Assembly: GCA_027574665.1 (NCBI GenBank)
Contig: CM050655.1
Span: 15,929,170-15,993,169 of the forward strand
Source: Rhynochetos jubatus
Taxonomy: Eukaryota > Chordata > Aves > Eurypygiformes > Rhynochetidae
DNA length: 64,000 bases
Direction: 5' to 3'
Below, piece after piece: positions 40,346-52,920 of the stretch. The notes under the pieces were generated by a model. It had not been told where the DNA came from and ran no database searches. It saw only the letters and a list, made by a program, of their open reading frames with translations. How positions within the stretch are numbered: the first letter of the stretch is position 1; each line of letters starts with the position of its first letter. The position numbers and the translations under genes were made by a program.

Positions 40346-43300
40346 GATATGTACATAAATGAATAATGACTGGAAAAGCCTCTCTGGATTTTTCATGCTG
40401 TGACATCATTCTCACACTAGTATCATTCTCTCACAGCTGAAGCTTTAAAAATGATAACCAAGTATGACACACATTCTAAGAGCAAATAAAACAAAGTGAA
40501 AATGAAGGCATTTATGCCACATCTACACTGTCAAGCATTCACATCTCTGGAACAACCAAAACCTCTTCTTAGCCACATTGATTTATTCTTGTAACTCAGG
40601 CATGTATCTCACAAATAGCAAGTCACAAGCATAAAAGATCATGTGAGAAGTCACTGTGTCCAGTGAAGGGAGTTGTCTTGTTTTTAAGAAAAGCGCCCAA
40701 AGAGTGCTGCTGCTAATTTACTCTATCACAACGCTATCATATATATGTGTGTACCCACATCTATAAACCAAATAATGCCCTTTTAAAAAAGCTAGGCAAC
40801 ACTACTATCAAAAAATGAATACAAGCATCAATCCTCAGTACTTAAAATAGCTTTATGAGAATGTAGGTGAAAATAACAGGAAAAGTTACTAGAAATCTGT
40901 TTATTTAGTAATCCCTTAACACACTCTATTGATCTATAACCTCCATTTGGTAATCTCAGAATATGTAATTTATGTTGAGTCACTCCAAAAAAAAAAAAAC
41001 CAAAAAAACTTAAAGCAAATTAATAAGGTAATACAAGGCAATTTCCATAAACCAAAATAAAAACATGAACTTTCCTTTCCTTTTTTCTGATGCATCACCT
41101 GCAAAGTAAACATTTGTTCAGAAAATATTTAATTTCAACTAACACCACATGCTTAGGAAAGGTGCATTTCCTAAGAATTTATTATTTACCATTTTCTCCT
41201 TAGTGAGTCATAATATCCAAGTTTTTAAATCCAATTCATTAGAATAATTGACACTACTGATTTCATTACACAGTTTAGTTCCACCTATGTCTCCTCTACT
41301 TGCACACTCCCAGCCTGCTTGATGGCAGAGAGAAGGTCTTGGCACTGTGCAAGCACTGTTCAGCAACAACCAAAACATGGGTGTGCTATCAACACTGCTT
41401 TAGCCACAAGTCCAAAAAAACCCCAAACTCCATCCCAGCCAGACCAAGTAGAAGTTTATATACTTAAAGAAATTAGTCAGTCAGTTTACATAGCACAGTT
41501 GGCTCTTGAAAGGAAGGTATAGAAAACTGCCGGGGGATGGGAGGGAGAAATCAGTCACTTGAAAGTCAGCAGGCAAATAGTGACAGTATAGTCTCTTACA
41601 TTGCCCAGATTAAATTTAAATCTATCATAGTCCAGTTACAATTTAAGATCTAAACAAGAAGCTGTATTTCACAGCAGCTTATTTATTTGAAAAGACAGTA
41701 AGAATAAAGCAGTTTTCCAAGTCCTTCACAGCAAGGCTGAGCACTCATTTTTGAATTTATTTTAAATTCAGTTAGGTACACTGAGCAATTTAAACATGCA
41801 AAGGAAAACATATTTTACATCATTATTTATCATTCCATAAAACAGAACAGTAGCCTATAAAATGATCTACTTCTCTATGCATAATTTTCATCCCATTCGA
41901 ATGTGCAATGCAATTTTTTTATACTTTAGACTAGAAGGTTAAAACTGCTCTCCTTACATGCTGCACAATAAAGAGACAACGGATTCAGGATGCTGGGTTC
42001 TGCAACCCTCTAAAGTAGAAACCAGAGAGTCTGAAAATGAGAATCAAATGAAATAACTACTACATCAACAGAAATCCAAAGTTACTACCATGAAAGTGAT
42101 CATGCTAAATAAGGGCACCTATATTCAATCTTGAATGTTCCTGAAAGAACAGAGAAAAACGTCTCCACCATTTAACAGAAAAAGGTAGTCTGAATATATT
42201 TTTATTCATATTTTCAAAAAAATGAAACAGAAAATGCTGTTTATATGCTTATGTTTTTCATGCATCATTCATTCAGACTTCCCTTTTCCTTTTTTTAAAC
42301 TGTTATGCATATGCATGTGGAAACGATAAGCGATTTACCTCTAAAACCATATGGTGAACGCTGATTGTTTTTATATATTACACATATTTTTTTAGAAAAT
42401 CTCTTTATTAGTTACAATATGGTCAAGAAGAGCATCACTTTTTTCCTGAATTAGTGCATTTTACTCCTGTGATTTTTTGCTACTGGCTACTTCCAGAAAT
42501 ATTTTCTTATGTGGCAACTTCAATTTTTTAGGAATATTCCATGGCCACAGAGCATTAATTGAGGTTCTTGGCCTGGAACTCGAGACTACATTTCAATTTC
42601 TGTTACATATTGGAAAATAAACGGGAGCTCAGGTTCTGAATTTCTGTGCCCACCACTTGCTCCAGGATTAAAAGGAAAAAAGGGAAGATGATTCTTCCCC
42701 CTCCTACATAGTAAGCTCAGCCTAGATGACGTGCTGTTTTTCTCAGCCTATAGTTATTTCTTAAGGAAAAAAAAAAACTAAACATTTTTTACATATGCAA
42801 AGCCAAAACCAGCCAACAAAATTTCTGTAAGATTGGATATAATACTTATCTTGCAATCACAGAATCCCAAGGAGACTGAAGGCATGCATGAAAACTTCCT
42901 TGTAAAGGGTTAATGCTTAAAAACCTAAACCAGGGTTAACTGAACAGGAATCCATTGACTCACACCCCTGCAAGGGTCTGACATCAATCCCATTTTAATT
43001 ACAAGACTTATTATTATTTCATTGTGTCCACATTCTGCGTTGTGATGCTCTTGAGAGAAAATATGCACAAAACAAGTAGAGCGAAGAAGCACTGCATCTG
43101 TTTCCCCTTCATATCAGCTTTACTGGCCACTAAAGACATTGGGCCAAAAGTGGCTGTTCTTGTCTTCCCTCCAAAGAGCATTATAAAAAAGCTAATACTA
43201 CTTGCAGGTTTCTTCAGACAGAAATAACATTTATCCTCAATATTAAGGAAGACATGGAAGCTAGAAGGGCCATGGAAACTGAGTTTTTAAAAACAAAGGT

Positions 43301-45695
43301 TTAGAGGAAAAACTGGCGGAACATTCTGAAAATTAAAGACTTGTTATCAGAAAAGTTAAATAAAGGAAAAGCCAATGAGAAAATGCCAAAAGCCACGTGA
43401 TGCGCAGTTATTTCAGGGTCACCCTCCCTTCAGATTTTTCAGTAGGTAGCCATGGAAGTAGTTGGGATTTGGTTTGCTGTGGTGTCCACAGGACACCTGT
43501 TGTCCCTTCAACAGCAATTAATTTTTAATTAAGAAAAGAGATCTTAACAAAACTGTTGCAGTAGCAAGTAGCACTTACGAGATTCTTCGTGAAGTAAAAA
43601 AGAATTGTCAAATCACAGATCCATTGATGTATCAACCCTAAAGTACAATGTAGTAGAATCACTTAGGTACAGTCAGGTATTATTCTGATTTCTTCCTCTG
43701 ATGAAACAAAGAAGTTCAAAGGAATTGTCAGAAAACAAGCAGGAAGTCCACTCGATTTCCAATATTCAATGGCATTTGTTTCCAATCTCAATCTCAGAGC
43801 AACAAGACCAAGTGTCAAAAGATTTTTTTTAACCTTTTTTTAAAAATTTATTCCAGTGCCTGTAAGGTAGAAATGAGACTAACATTAAAACTGTACCTCA
43901 CTTTCTTAGAAATTTTAACTAAGATATATAGACTTCAAGGCAGAGGGTTACTCAACAGCAAAACTGAGATGCTGCTGACATCACTTCAGCAAACCCTCAT
44001 GTGCTACATGACAACTAGATCCATAAAGTAAAATAGCCTTTTTCTTTTCCCCAAGAAATGCATTTCTGAAATGTAACAATTAATTCTGTGCCACTCTCAC
44101 AGAGAAGGTATGGACTGCCCCAGACAGCAGGAAATTGCTCACTGCTCAATCACAACATTTTGATTACCAGGCTAGTTCAACACAGCTACAATTTTGGGTT
44201 TTTTAGCCTCCTTAATTTGTTTGCATGGTTTTTCTCTTCATTTGATCATTACTGTTATTTTTTCACTGATATATTTACTTCTCTAATTTCTTCGTGTCAC
44301 TCTGTATAAAGCTACATTTGAAAGAATGTGACCACCTCCTCCAGGTGGCAACTCAGAGTGGTTTAATAATCTTGTCTGTTAACAGTGATGAGTATGCCTT
44401 CACAACCTACCATTTACATTACCTCCGGTATTTTTGGACATTAGTTGAATACTGAATAAGACTGCTGCATTTCTATTGTACTGTCAGCCTTATCAGTACT
44501 ACATTTCATCCACTAGCCCACCTAAAATAAAGATCAGTAACAACTCCACTTGACATCATTTTAATACATAAAGCAAATGGGACTGGAAAAGTGTGAGAAA
44601 TGCTGGGGAAACACACCACATTTTATAACAACTATCTAATCAGCAGCTTTTTCACCTAGCAACACAGTGAACTTCAAATATATTTCCTGAGTAATTGGCA
44701 ATCTTGTACCCTCTGAAACAGGAGACCAAAAAAATTATCAAAACTAGTTCATCCAGTGTGATGACTAAAGCATTTAAGATACTTCTGTAAATGAAATGTG
44801 TTGTTCCATTTTGATTCTTATTGAATGTATTAAGTTCTGGGTCAATAATATGTAAATAACTTTCTCCCCCTTTGAGATCCGATTTAGGTGCACTATTAAA
44901 ATGACAGAAAAATAAAGATGTATCCTCTTACGAACATCTGATTTGTTTGTCATAATTATAGTTTGGGAATTATTTTCACTTCAAACCAGCTTTGTTCCTG
45001 CTGAGGAGGGGAGAGCAGTTTAAAAGCATTTCTACTCTTTTACACATACTGGAATGACTTTAATTGCACATATTTCTAGTAAGTTTTTCTTAGATATATT
45101 TAAAGTTTGAAGACATTGAAATTTTATATAAATTTGTGACAAAGGGATATTACATCTTTATCTCTTCTTGATGTTTGTAGGTTGAGATGAACACACCAAG
45201 CTAAAGGGCATTGTGAAGATAAGTTTCCATGACATTTACTATAACTCCTTTATATTACCATCTGGCTATTTTATACGTAGCATTCAGAAGGAAATATAAA
45301 AAAAATGATGTAAAGCTGAAATTATTTCCTTGATAACACTTGTTTTAAACACCATGCCACTAAATAGCTAAAAAGTCTCAAAAGTGAATGCATAAAGCAT
45401 ATAAAAGCTACAAGCCTACTTACATAAATTCTTAAGATTAAAGTAATAACTTCTAGAAAAAGGTGGGAGAAAACATTCTACAATAAATCTATTTGTAATG
45501 GTATTTGGGTTCCAGCAACTGCTTTCATTGTTCTCAAGTGGCTTACATATAAAACAATACATTTGATGTATGATTTCAATTCCTTATGGAAAACTGTTCT
45601 ACCTACAAGCAGCCTGTCAAACAAAACAACAAAAACAAAAAAAGCATCTCAGCACTAGGAAGAAATAAAATACTTAAAAACAAAGTAAGGACACC

Positions 45696-45709
45696 TTTTT
45701 TTTTTTTTT
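45696..45709. repeat. Poly(T)14
   Basis: Homopolymer T run on the plus strand, preceded by A-rich sequence. Confidence 0.9.
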
Positions 45710-46588
45710 AAAGTCCATTTCAGAAATCTATGAGGACTGCTTTACCACAGAGAAGGGGATGCAGGCCTGGGGAGAAGAGAGGAGGGGTAGGAGTACAGGA
45801 AAGTGGAGAGGTAACTATGGGAAGCTCTACCACACATCTCTCAAACACCATACACTGAGGCTGGATAAGAACATGTGCTTTTATAAAAAGTCATATGCAT
45901 GGCATTACCTGGCAAGGAATACTAGCTTCCTCAGAAGTTAGACTACTCCCAAAATGAAGGGGTGCCACATGGATGGATGAAAGACCACAAAAGTGAAAGA
46001 ATGGTGTTATTTTCATAGTGTAGCAGCCCTAAGCCTAGCAATTAGTCAAGATTTTTACAAAGCTGGTTGACCTTTTTCAGGTTTTTAAATGATTGCTACT
46101 GATCTGTCACTTACTTAACAGCATCAGTGTAGTTCCTATTGCCCAAAGACACCATTATTGTTACTCATTCATATTAGAGCACCACTTACATGCTTTATCC
46201 AGGGTCAGATACCACCAGTACTGGACTCTTGACAATCACAGAAGAGCATGCAAGCTCTGCCTTGAACAGTATACCGTCTAACTTGACAAGACAGACAAAA
46301 GATAGCATAAAACACAGATCTAAGTATCTTGTTCAAGGCCATAGAGCAGGCTGATGGCAAAGGAAGAAACAAGTATTTCTCCCACATTGAAATCTCTTGC
46401 CCCCACTGACTGGAAATTGCTGTCTCTTTAAACTGTGCTTGTAATATATATCCTTGTTTCTCAAAGCAATATTGTCTGGAATTCTTTTTCATACTGAGCA
46501 GTGCATGTTAGTTCTATGATTTTCAGCAGTCTCCCCTCTCTAAACAAGACTCTAATGTGCTTACACACTGCATTACAGACAAAAAGGA

Positions 46589-46625
46589 ACATACCCATAC
46601 CAACATACCCATACCCACACCAAAC
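46589..46625. repeat. Short CATACC-type tandem repeat
   Basis: ACATACCCATACCAACATACC followed by CATACCCACACC, about five imperfect hexamer units. Confidence 0.8.
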
Positions 46626-47961
46626 CAAAAAATGTCATACACCTGTATTACTCTTGTCCTCTATGGAAACTAATAAATCCTGCTGAGAAGCTGGATTTGC
46701 AGGCTGAGGTTCACACTGACTACATTTATTAGCTTCTTCTCAGCTTGAAGCACAAGCAAAGCAAGCTTACAACTGCTCAGAACTGCAAAAGTAAGTTTCT
46801 GTCTCACCACTTATTAGTCTCATGGGTTTAAGAAGTTGAGCAAGCAATTCCTATTCTATTTTTACTAAATGGGCTGCCACAATGTTCCAATGCTACTTGT
46901 AACCACCAGAATGACCTGCCTGATCAAAACTTTCAATTTGCTCTCTTCAGTCCCAGTTTCTCATATTCTGTAGCTAAACCTGTTTGACTGCCACTCAATG
47001 CAAGGTCACAGTGCCAATTCAGAATACAGCCTCTTTCTTGTTTGCTTCTGCATTTACCAATTCTAAATTTTAAGTTTATTTTGGTAACAAAGAAGCACAA
47101 ACACATAAATGCTGTAATCAGGAAAGAGAATTCTTCTATTTAGTTAGGGTACAAATAGTCACATTTTCCTAGCAGTTTCAGTGAGACAACTAAATAGCAT
47201 TTTGAACAATATATGAAGAGTCATGTGGGAATTGTACAACCAGTAGCTATTGTGCATACTTAATTGTTACTGAAGTCCATGCATGACTGCATTTTTGGGC
47301 TTGTTGTAATTAATGTAATTCTTTGCAACTTGGCAATATGACCTACTGTTGGATGTGTAACAAATAGAAGGAAGAAAACTGTATTGAAGAAGTTTAGCAT
47401 CAAAAAACACAGACAAACTAGATCTATTTGGTTGAAAGACTTGCTCACACTTTCACTGTTTAAAGTAAAAGTATGACTGAGAAAATGTCTATATCCAGAA
47501 GCATTGTTTGTTACATCATCCAATTCTTCCAATGCTGAGCTACAGACCAACAGCTTCTATAGTTAGTTGGTCTCCAGATGCTTCATATCCCCAATTCAAT
47601 CCAGACATGCTGAAACACAGTGTCAGAAAAAACATACACACAAATCAAATATTTCTTAAAATCTGGAAGACATCCTGACATGTCCAGGCAACTGCCTCTA
47701 AAAATATTAAGAGGACAACACAGGACAAGAGAAGCACCGGAAAGTATGACTACACAAACCAAACAAACCAAACAGCAGTATACTAGCACTGGACTTGATA
47801 CACCACAGGACCGTACAGTCCATGACATTTACTAACATTTCCAATTTTCTAAAACATCGTATGATCAAATTCTTAATTCAGACTGCTTTGTACTAACCTG
47901 TTTTTCAATCCTTCACTTATACCATGTGGGTTCAGAAAAGCACAGATGCTTACAATCACAC

Positions 47962-47983
47962 ACAAGTCATGAATATGACTTGT
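47962..47983. repeat. Perfect 9-bp inverted repeat
   Basis: ACAAGTCAT (47962-47970) pairs with ATGACTTGT (47975-47983) around GAAT. Confidence 0.85.
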
Positions 47984-48529
47984 ACACAACTCCAATACAA
48001 CTTTCGAAGCAAACACAGAGTAATACCCCTGAAAGGCTTATTTTGTTCCCAATGCAGTGGACACTGAAGAGGTAGTATACTATCTGACCTGGGTGAAGAA
48101 ATTATTCATTAATATGTTAAACTAGAAAATAAAATTTTCAGAACTCGTAAGAGATTTTTGCTTTTTGATTTGAGACACTTGAATGACACTAAATACCAGG
48201 TGTTTTGGAAATTAGCGTTGTTCACACTGTCTCAGGGTGGCACTCAAACAAGCCCCCTTCCTGCCCCTAAATTAATAGCTATTTGTTGTGAAAAGTTAGA
48301 CTAGATTATGAGGCTTATCTGCAAGTTCTTAGCAAGTACTGAATAAAAATTGTGATTGAAAGTGCTTCAAGAACATCAAAGAAATAAAAACAATATTTTA
48401 TCCCCTCAATATGTAAGAAAAAAAATATATTAGTTTGGATTTGATTACAATTTGCGGTGGAAGTTCAATTTGGTTTCTATGTACCGTAAGACACATCTAA
48501 ATGTTGTCTGAATGCAAAAGTATCTGATT

Positions 48530-49160
48530 TCTGTAATTGTTCTAAATGAAAGCTGCTTAAGAAGACCCCATTGTATAAATTATCAATCTCTGCCAGTGGT
48601 GGTGAACAGCATGCTTTAAGAGTGCTGATTAAAACAAAAGGTCAGAGCAAACATCAGTGCTCCAGAGATTCTTGTAGATAGCAGTGTAATTAAAATGTAA
48701 CTCTAGATTGTTCCATGCTTTCTATGTCAGCATCTTTCCAGCAGGGAATGGCCAGATAGCCTGGCAAACCCAAGCAGCCACAGTAGAAAGCAGCAGGAGA
48801 TGTCTGATGAGGGAGCAAATAAATAGTCATCAACGTTATCAACTCATGCTACATAATGGAACCCAAACAGCCTTTTTTTCTTTTTTTCTTTTCCTTTCCT
48901 ACTTCCCCCTCCACCCCACCCCCACCCCCTTCCTTTCAGCGTGCATGCTGTCCTGTCTTTTGTTCTGGCAGAGATAAGATGTATAAATTATGAGTGGTTG
49001 ACAAAGTATACTCCAGTGCCTGAGGCAGCTCATCAATCATTTTCCACATGTCGACAGGTAATTGATGCGAGCCCTGCAGGCGCATCTCCATCAGGTAAAA
49101 GGAAGAAGGAATTAAATCTGCTGTCATGGTTTGAGCAGATGATCTGTACTTAACATTCTT
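48530..49160. promoter_or_regulatory. Candidate enhancer-like block with a possible non-coding exon
   Basis: The block flanks a long pyrimidine tract (48871-48937). To the right of it are AGATAAG (48972-48978, GATA-like), CATCAATCA (PBX-like), CACATGTCGACAGGTAATTGATG and several CpGs, all in repeat-free sequence. To the left is mixed-composition DNA with TCAGCATC and AGATAGC motifs. The pyrimidine tract ends in TTTCAG at 48937-48939, and CAG|GTAATT lies at 49055-49063, so a 118-base segment (48940-49057) has plausible splice sites on both sides. The segment is open in one plus frame but resembles no protein. It could therefore be an enhancer, a lncRNA exon or both. Confidence 0.4.
48871..48937 (+). 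repeat. Long polypyrimidine tract
   Basis: T7C, T7C, TTTTCC units, then C-rich CCCCCTCCACCCCACCCCCA and CCCCCTTCCTTTC, with only isolated A bases, ending directly at an AG. It could be simple sequence or a strong splice-acceptor tract. Confidence 0.85.
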
Positions 49161-49619
49161 TTTAATTTAGAAGTTGTTTATTTTAAACCGTATTTGGCTG
49201 CTCTAGCTCCCTCCCATTCTATCTGTGTCTTCCTCTCCCCAAGACCTCATAAAGTGGCGTGCAACTGTCTGTACTCAGTGTGTCACACAAAAAAATAATC
49301 CCTTCAGCAGGGTGAGAGGGTGCTCCAGCATCAGACAGCATGAGACCACCCAAAGACTGCTGGGGAGCAGCTGAGGAACTTACTTTCTACTTCACTGAAG
49401 CTTAACATCAAAGACATTGCCTGTCAGGCAATTATCTGTCAAGTGAGTTAGGTTCTGACCAATCTAGGATACTAAATATACAGAATTTTTCCTTTGGTTA
49501 TTATCTTCATTCCATTTAACTATACCTCTCAACCTGTTTATATTTCTCGGCTTTGAACAAAGCATTTTAAAATTAAAAACTCCCGGTAGGGGCAGAGAAG
49601 GGGAAAGTAGGAAATTCTA
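49161..49619. other. Non-coding spacer
   Basis: Mixed composition with no gene or repeat recognised. It may be the tail of the block to its left; the transition is gradual. Confidence 0.5.
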
Positions 49620-49975
49620 CTGGGTCTGGGGTTCATTTTCTTCATGGCAGTTTACACCAAAACAGTGCTGACAACACACAAATGTTTTAGCTACCGCTGA
49701 ACAGTGCTTGTTCAGCATCAAATCATTCCCTGTTTCTCACTCTGCTCTCATTGTGAACAGATCAGGTGTGCACAAGAGGTTGGGAGGAGACACAACCTGG
49801 CAGATGATCCAAAGTAACTAAAAAGATATTCCATGCCGTATAACATCATGCTTAGCAATTAAACAGCAAGGAGGTGAGTTATCCATCTTTTTCTTGGGAG
49901 CTAGCTGGGCATTGGCCTACCCAGATGAGGTAGTAAGTGACTGCACTTGTTTGGGGTTTTTTTTCCTCTTGCATT
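49620..49975 (+). mobile_element. Degraded avian retroviral-type LTR fragment (older copy)
   Basis: In order the sequence has GGGGTTCATTTTCTTCATGG, AAACAGTGCTGACAACACA, ATGTTTTAGCTACCGCTGAA, CAGTGCTT, GTGCACAAGAGGTTGGGAGG, GACACAACC, AGATATTCCATGCCGTATAA and CATCATGCTTAGCA. It then has GGGCATTGGCCTACCCAGAT and GAGGTAGTAAGTGA. These blocks match, in order and orientation, the LTR family seen intact at 58159. The extreme 5' end and the 3' end are missing or too decayed to place, and the TATA region has become CTTAGCAATTAAACAG. No internal viral gene follows it. Confidence 0.75.
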
Positions 49976-52554
49976 TAAGAACACTACATCAGTTCTTTTT
50001 AATGTATGCTAGCCAGTATTTACTCTGGAAATCCATTGGAAGCTATAAACCTGTTAAGTCCTGGGTGATGTGGACTCCCACAGCATTAGACATTATCCTT
50101 AATGTTATTGAGCATTCTGCATAGACTGAAGCAGAGCCGTTCCACCACAACTGAGATAGCATTTCTCTGACAAGATGTTGAACACCAGAACTGAGAGACA
50201 GTGATGCTGAAGGACGGCATAACACCTATTGTTTCATTGTGGGTGGAGGTGGAAGTTAAGTGTTAAAGGAAGTTTTGTGTTGACAACATTCTGTATCTTC
50301 ATGACCTTCTATAACTTCCCAGTTTGGGCTGGAAACAGTCAGTGCAAATCCAAACAGATAGTGCTTGACAGATTCATCAATATTGATACAGGAGAGCTTC
50401 CTCCATGAATTACTCAATATTGCCAACTCAAAGGCCCCCTAAATCCTTGGCTTACTAGCACAATGCTCCCAAACACAACACAGATGGAGTGCAGGGGGAG
50501 AAAAGCTTTCACTTCATTTGTCACTGCAAACAGAAGACAGAAGGTCTAGTCCAAAGTCCAATGGTCCCCATTAGTTTCAAAACCAACCTTAGTGCGGCCC
50601 AGAGATGATTATATATTAGTTATCAAAAAATAACGGACATAGTGATTTTCAGAATGAGTCAGAATTTAAAATATCCCTGGCATAGTTTGAGGTTAATCTG
50701 AGCAGCAAGAAGGAAGTGGAAGACACAGATCTGTGAGCTACTGTCACTCCATTCTGAAATGCTCCAAGAAAAGAAGCTTAGATCATGTAGAAGAAAAAAG
50801 TAAAAAACATGAAAAATCAAACTATGAAAGTATGATGCCAAACATAAAAAAAACCCAGACAAAAGTTAAGGAATCATACACTAGAAAAGGGTAGAGGAAA
50901 GATCATGAAAAGATCAGCTGTCTCCTTGATGAAGAAAAAAGGAAAATCAATTCATTAAGAAAAGAGACTATACCTACCAATTTCTGAAGGGGTTACTTTA
51001 TGTGGAACATTTTTTTTTTTTTTAAAAAACGGAGGTGCTGGAAGTGTATTGCGGAGAAAGAAATACACATGAATCGCTCAATGCTTTAAAGAAAAAAGAA
51101 ATTGCAAATCATTAAAATAATTCCAGTAAGAATTGGAAATTTTCACGAGTCTTGGTCTAAAGGAGTATCATAAAAAAGTACTCAAAGAACATGAGAAATA
51201 TAATTAAAGCTGCTGTTGTTACCTGCCTGTCTAAAAGGCCTTAAATAGATCAAAGAAATGTATGTCTTCACACTGTCTTGTTATTCTTAAATTTATGCTG
51301 CTTTTCCTGACAAAGGACTTAAAATCTGCAGATAAAACTACTAAGGATGTTCAAGCAGAAACCTTCTTAGAAAAGTATTATTTACATTTTTTATGGTAAG
51401 AGCTTTCAAGAGCATTCTGCACATTTGAGGAACATACACACTTTCTCTAAGAGGACTAAGATCACAAAAAATCATTGGCAAACAGACCTCCAAATGAGGA
51501 GCCGTTTTGCTTCATGCTTATGACAAATTTATTTTTGACAAATATGACAAATTCATTAAATAGTTTCTCTAGAACATAAAATTACTTCAAATAATGTAGG
51601 TATTTATAGATCTGGATTCAATGAAACATTTGCAAAACTTTAAATAGTGTTTAGTTATAATAGTATAAATTTGCTATAGTGAAACGTCTTCCACCGATTA
51701 GTCAAGTGCAGTATATCTTGCTTCTACCAAAAGTAGTAACTACATACTACTATTCAATGGCTATGGTAACAGCTCACAACAACATGTATCCCTTTATTCT
51801 CAAAAAGAAGGTGTGCTCCCTATATTAAAAAAGAAAGTACTAAATATTACATTTTATCCTCACCATCGTGTGTACGTGACATAAACTGAGAAAAAATAAT
51901 GAGACAAAATCTGGAAAATAAACTGGGACAACAGGGATCTTTTCTTAAAATCTAAGAAAAAAATTAACAAATAATTTCACTCAGGGTCAGAATAATCAGA
52001 CTTTGATCAAAGTATAAAAATATTGTTTCTAAAACATTGCTGATCAAATTCTAATGCATTTCATAAATAATACACCTCATTTTATAGTATACCATTGGTT
52101 AGTATATATTTCTAATTAATTTTTCAAGTCACAAGAGCATGCTTTTGAACCAAATTATCTTTTTTAAAATTCTTTCGACACTGAAACTAATAGATTATAA
52201 TAACACTCCTGATCTCTCTACAAAACTTGCCAAGATCAGTTCATTTCATAAGGGTAATAAACTTTGGTAAAAATTACACACAATGATTTTACTGTGAGGG
52301 AAAAATAAAATATAAAGGAATTTGTAACTTGAAGGCTCTTTTATATAAAATACAGCACCCACACAATATAAACAAAAGTACAACAATCTTGTTTTTGAGC
52401 CACTGCTGCAATCTATCACGCACATTATCCATTGCACCCAACAAGTCTGAACTTTTTGCTCAGATAACAACATAGGGCTTGACTGCATGGCACACATACA
52501 CGAACTCTTGTCAAAGTTAATATCAATATTTGTCGGTACAACAGAAGCCAATCA
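49976..52554. other. Non-coding stretch
   Basis: AT-rich, with a T-run followed by an A-run near 51011-51029. No viral internal region follows the LTR remnant, and no gene is supported. The 101-codon minus frame at 52246-52551 is not recognisable. Confidence 0.6.
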
Positions 52555-52920
52555 GTGAGTTATCAAGGATGAAGACTAAGAACTTTTGTTTAGCCTGGAG
52601 AGCTCTAATTAAAGTTCTCTAGCCCTAAGTGCTTTACGTTGTTTGCCAGACTCAGACTGGCTGCTGACAACTTGAATCTCCTCTTTAGTTCTGAACAGAG
52701 CTTTTTCTGCATTCATTTTGATGTGGAGGCTTTAATCTAGCTGCCACTTCCAACACACTATCAGCCCTGAAAAAGGCTTTTTGTTTATTCCAACTGGCAA
52801 CTCTTTTTCTGACAGTGAGGCTTCAAGTTGGCAAATGTCAAAGGTTCCACATACAAGTCTACCTTTCTTCATTTCTAACTTGACTGGTATTAGACTGATA
52901 AGTTAAGCCCATATCACAGA
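52555..52920. promoter_or_regulatory. Candidate enhancer-like block
   Basis: Repeat-free and more balanced in composition than its flanks. It contains CTAATTAAAG (TAATTA at 52606-52611), GGCTTTAATCTAGC (homeobox/OTX-like), CTGACAG (TGACAG at 52810-52815, MEIS-like) and GTCAAAGG (52837-52844, TCF/LEF- or HNF4-like). No open frame of note crosses it. As with the other blocks this is a texture and motif call; the edges are approximate. Confidence 0.38.

Larger units (their letters stand above)
40346..48529. other. Long non-coding stretch with minor simple repeats
   Basis: No supported gene. It contains a 7-bp inverted repeat at 43481-43497, T14 at 45696-45709, a CATACC-type repeat at 46589-46625 and a 9-bp inverted repeat at 47962-47983. 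The 96-codon minus frames near 46205-46492 and 47260-47550 have no recognisable domain. Confidence 0.6.

Noticed and set aside
42857..42890. AATCACAGAATCCCAAGG as a further CR1 tail
   Set aside because: Only about ten bases match the tail and the following sequence has no CR1 similarity.
49926..49943. TGAGGTAGTAAGTGACTG as a let-7 microRNA
   Set aside because: Only the first ten bases match let-7, no hairpin partner is visible, and the bases belong to the LTR remnant.
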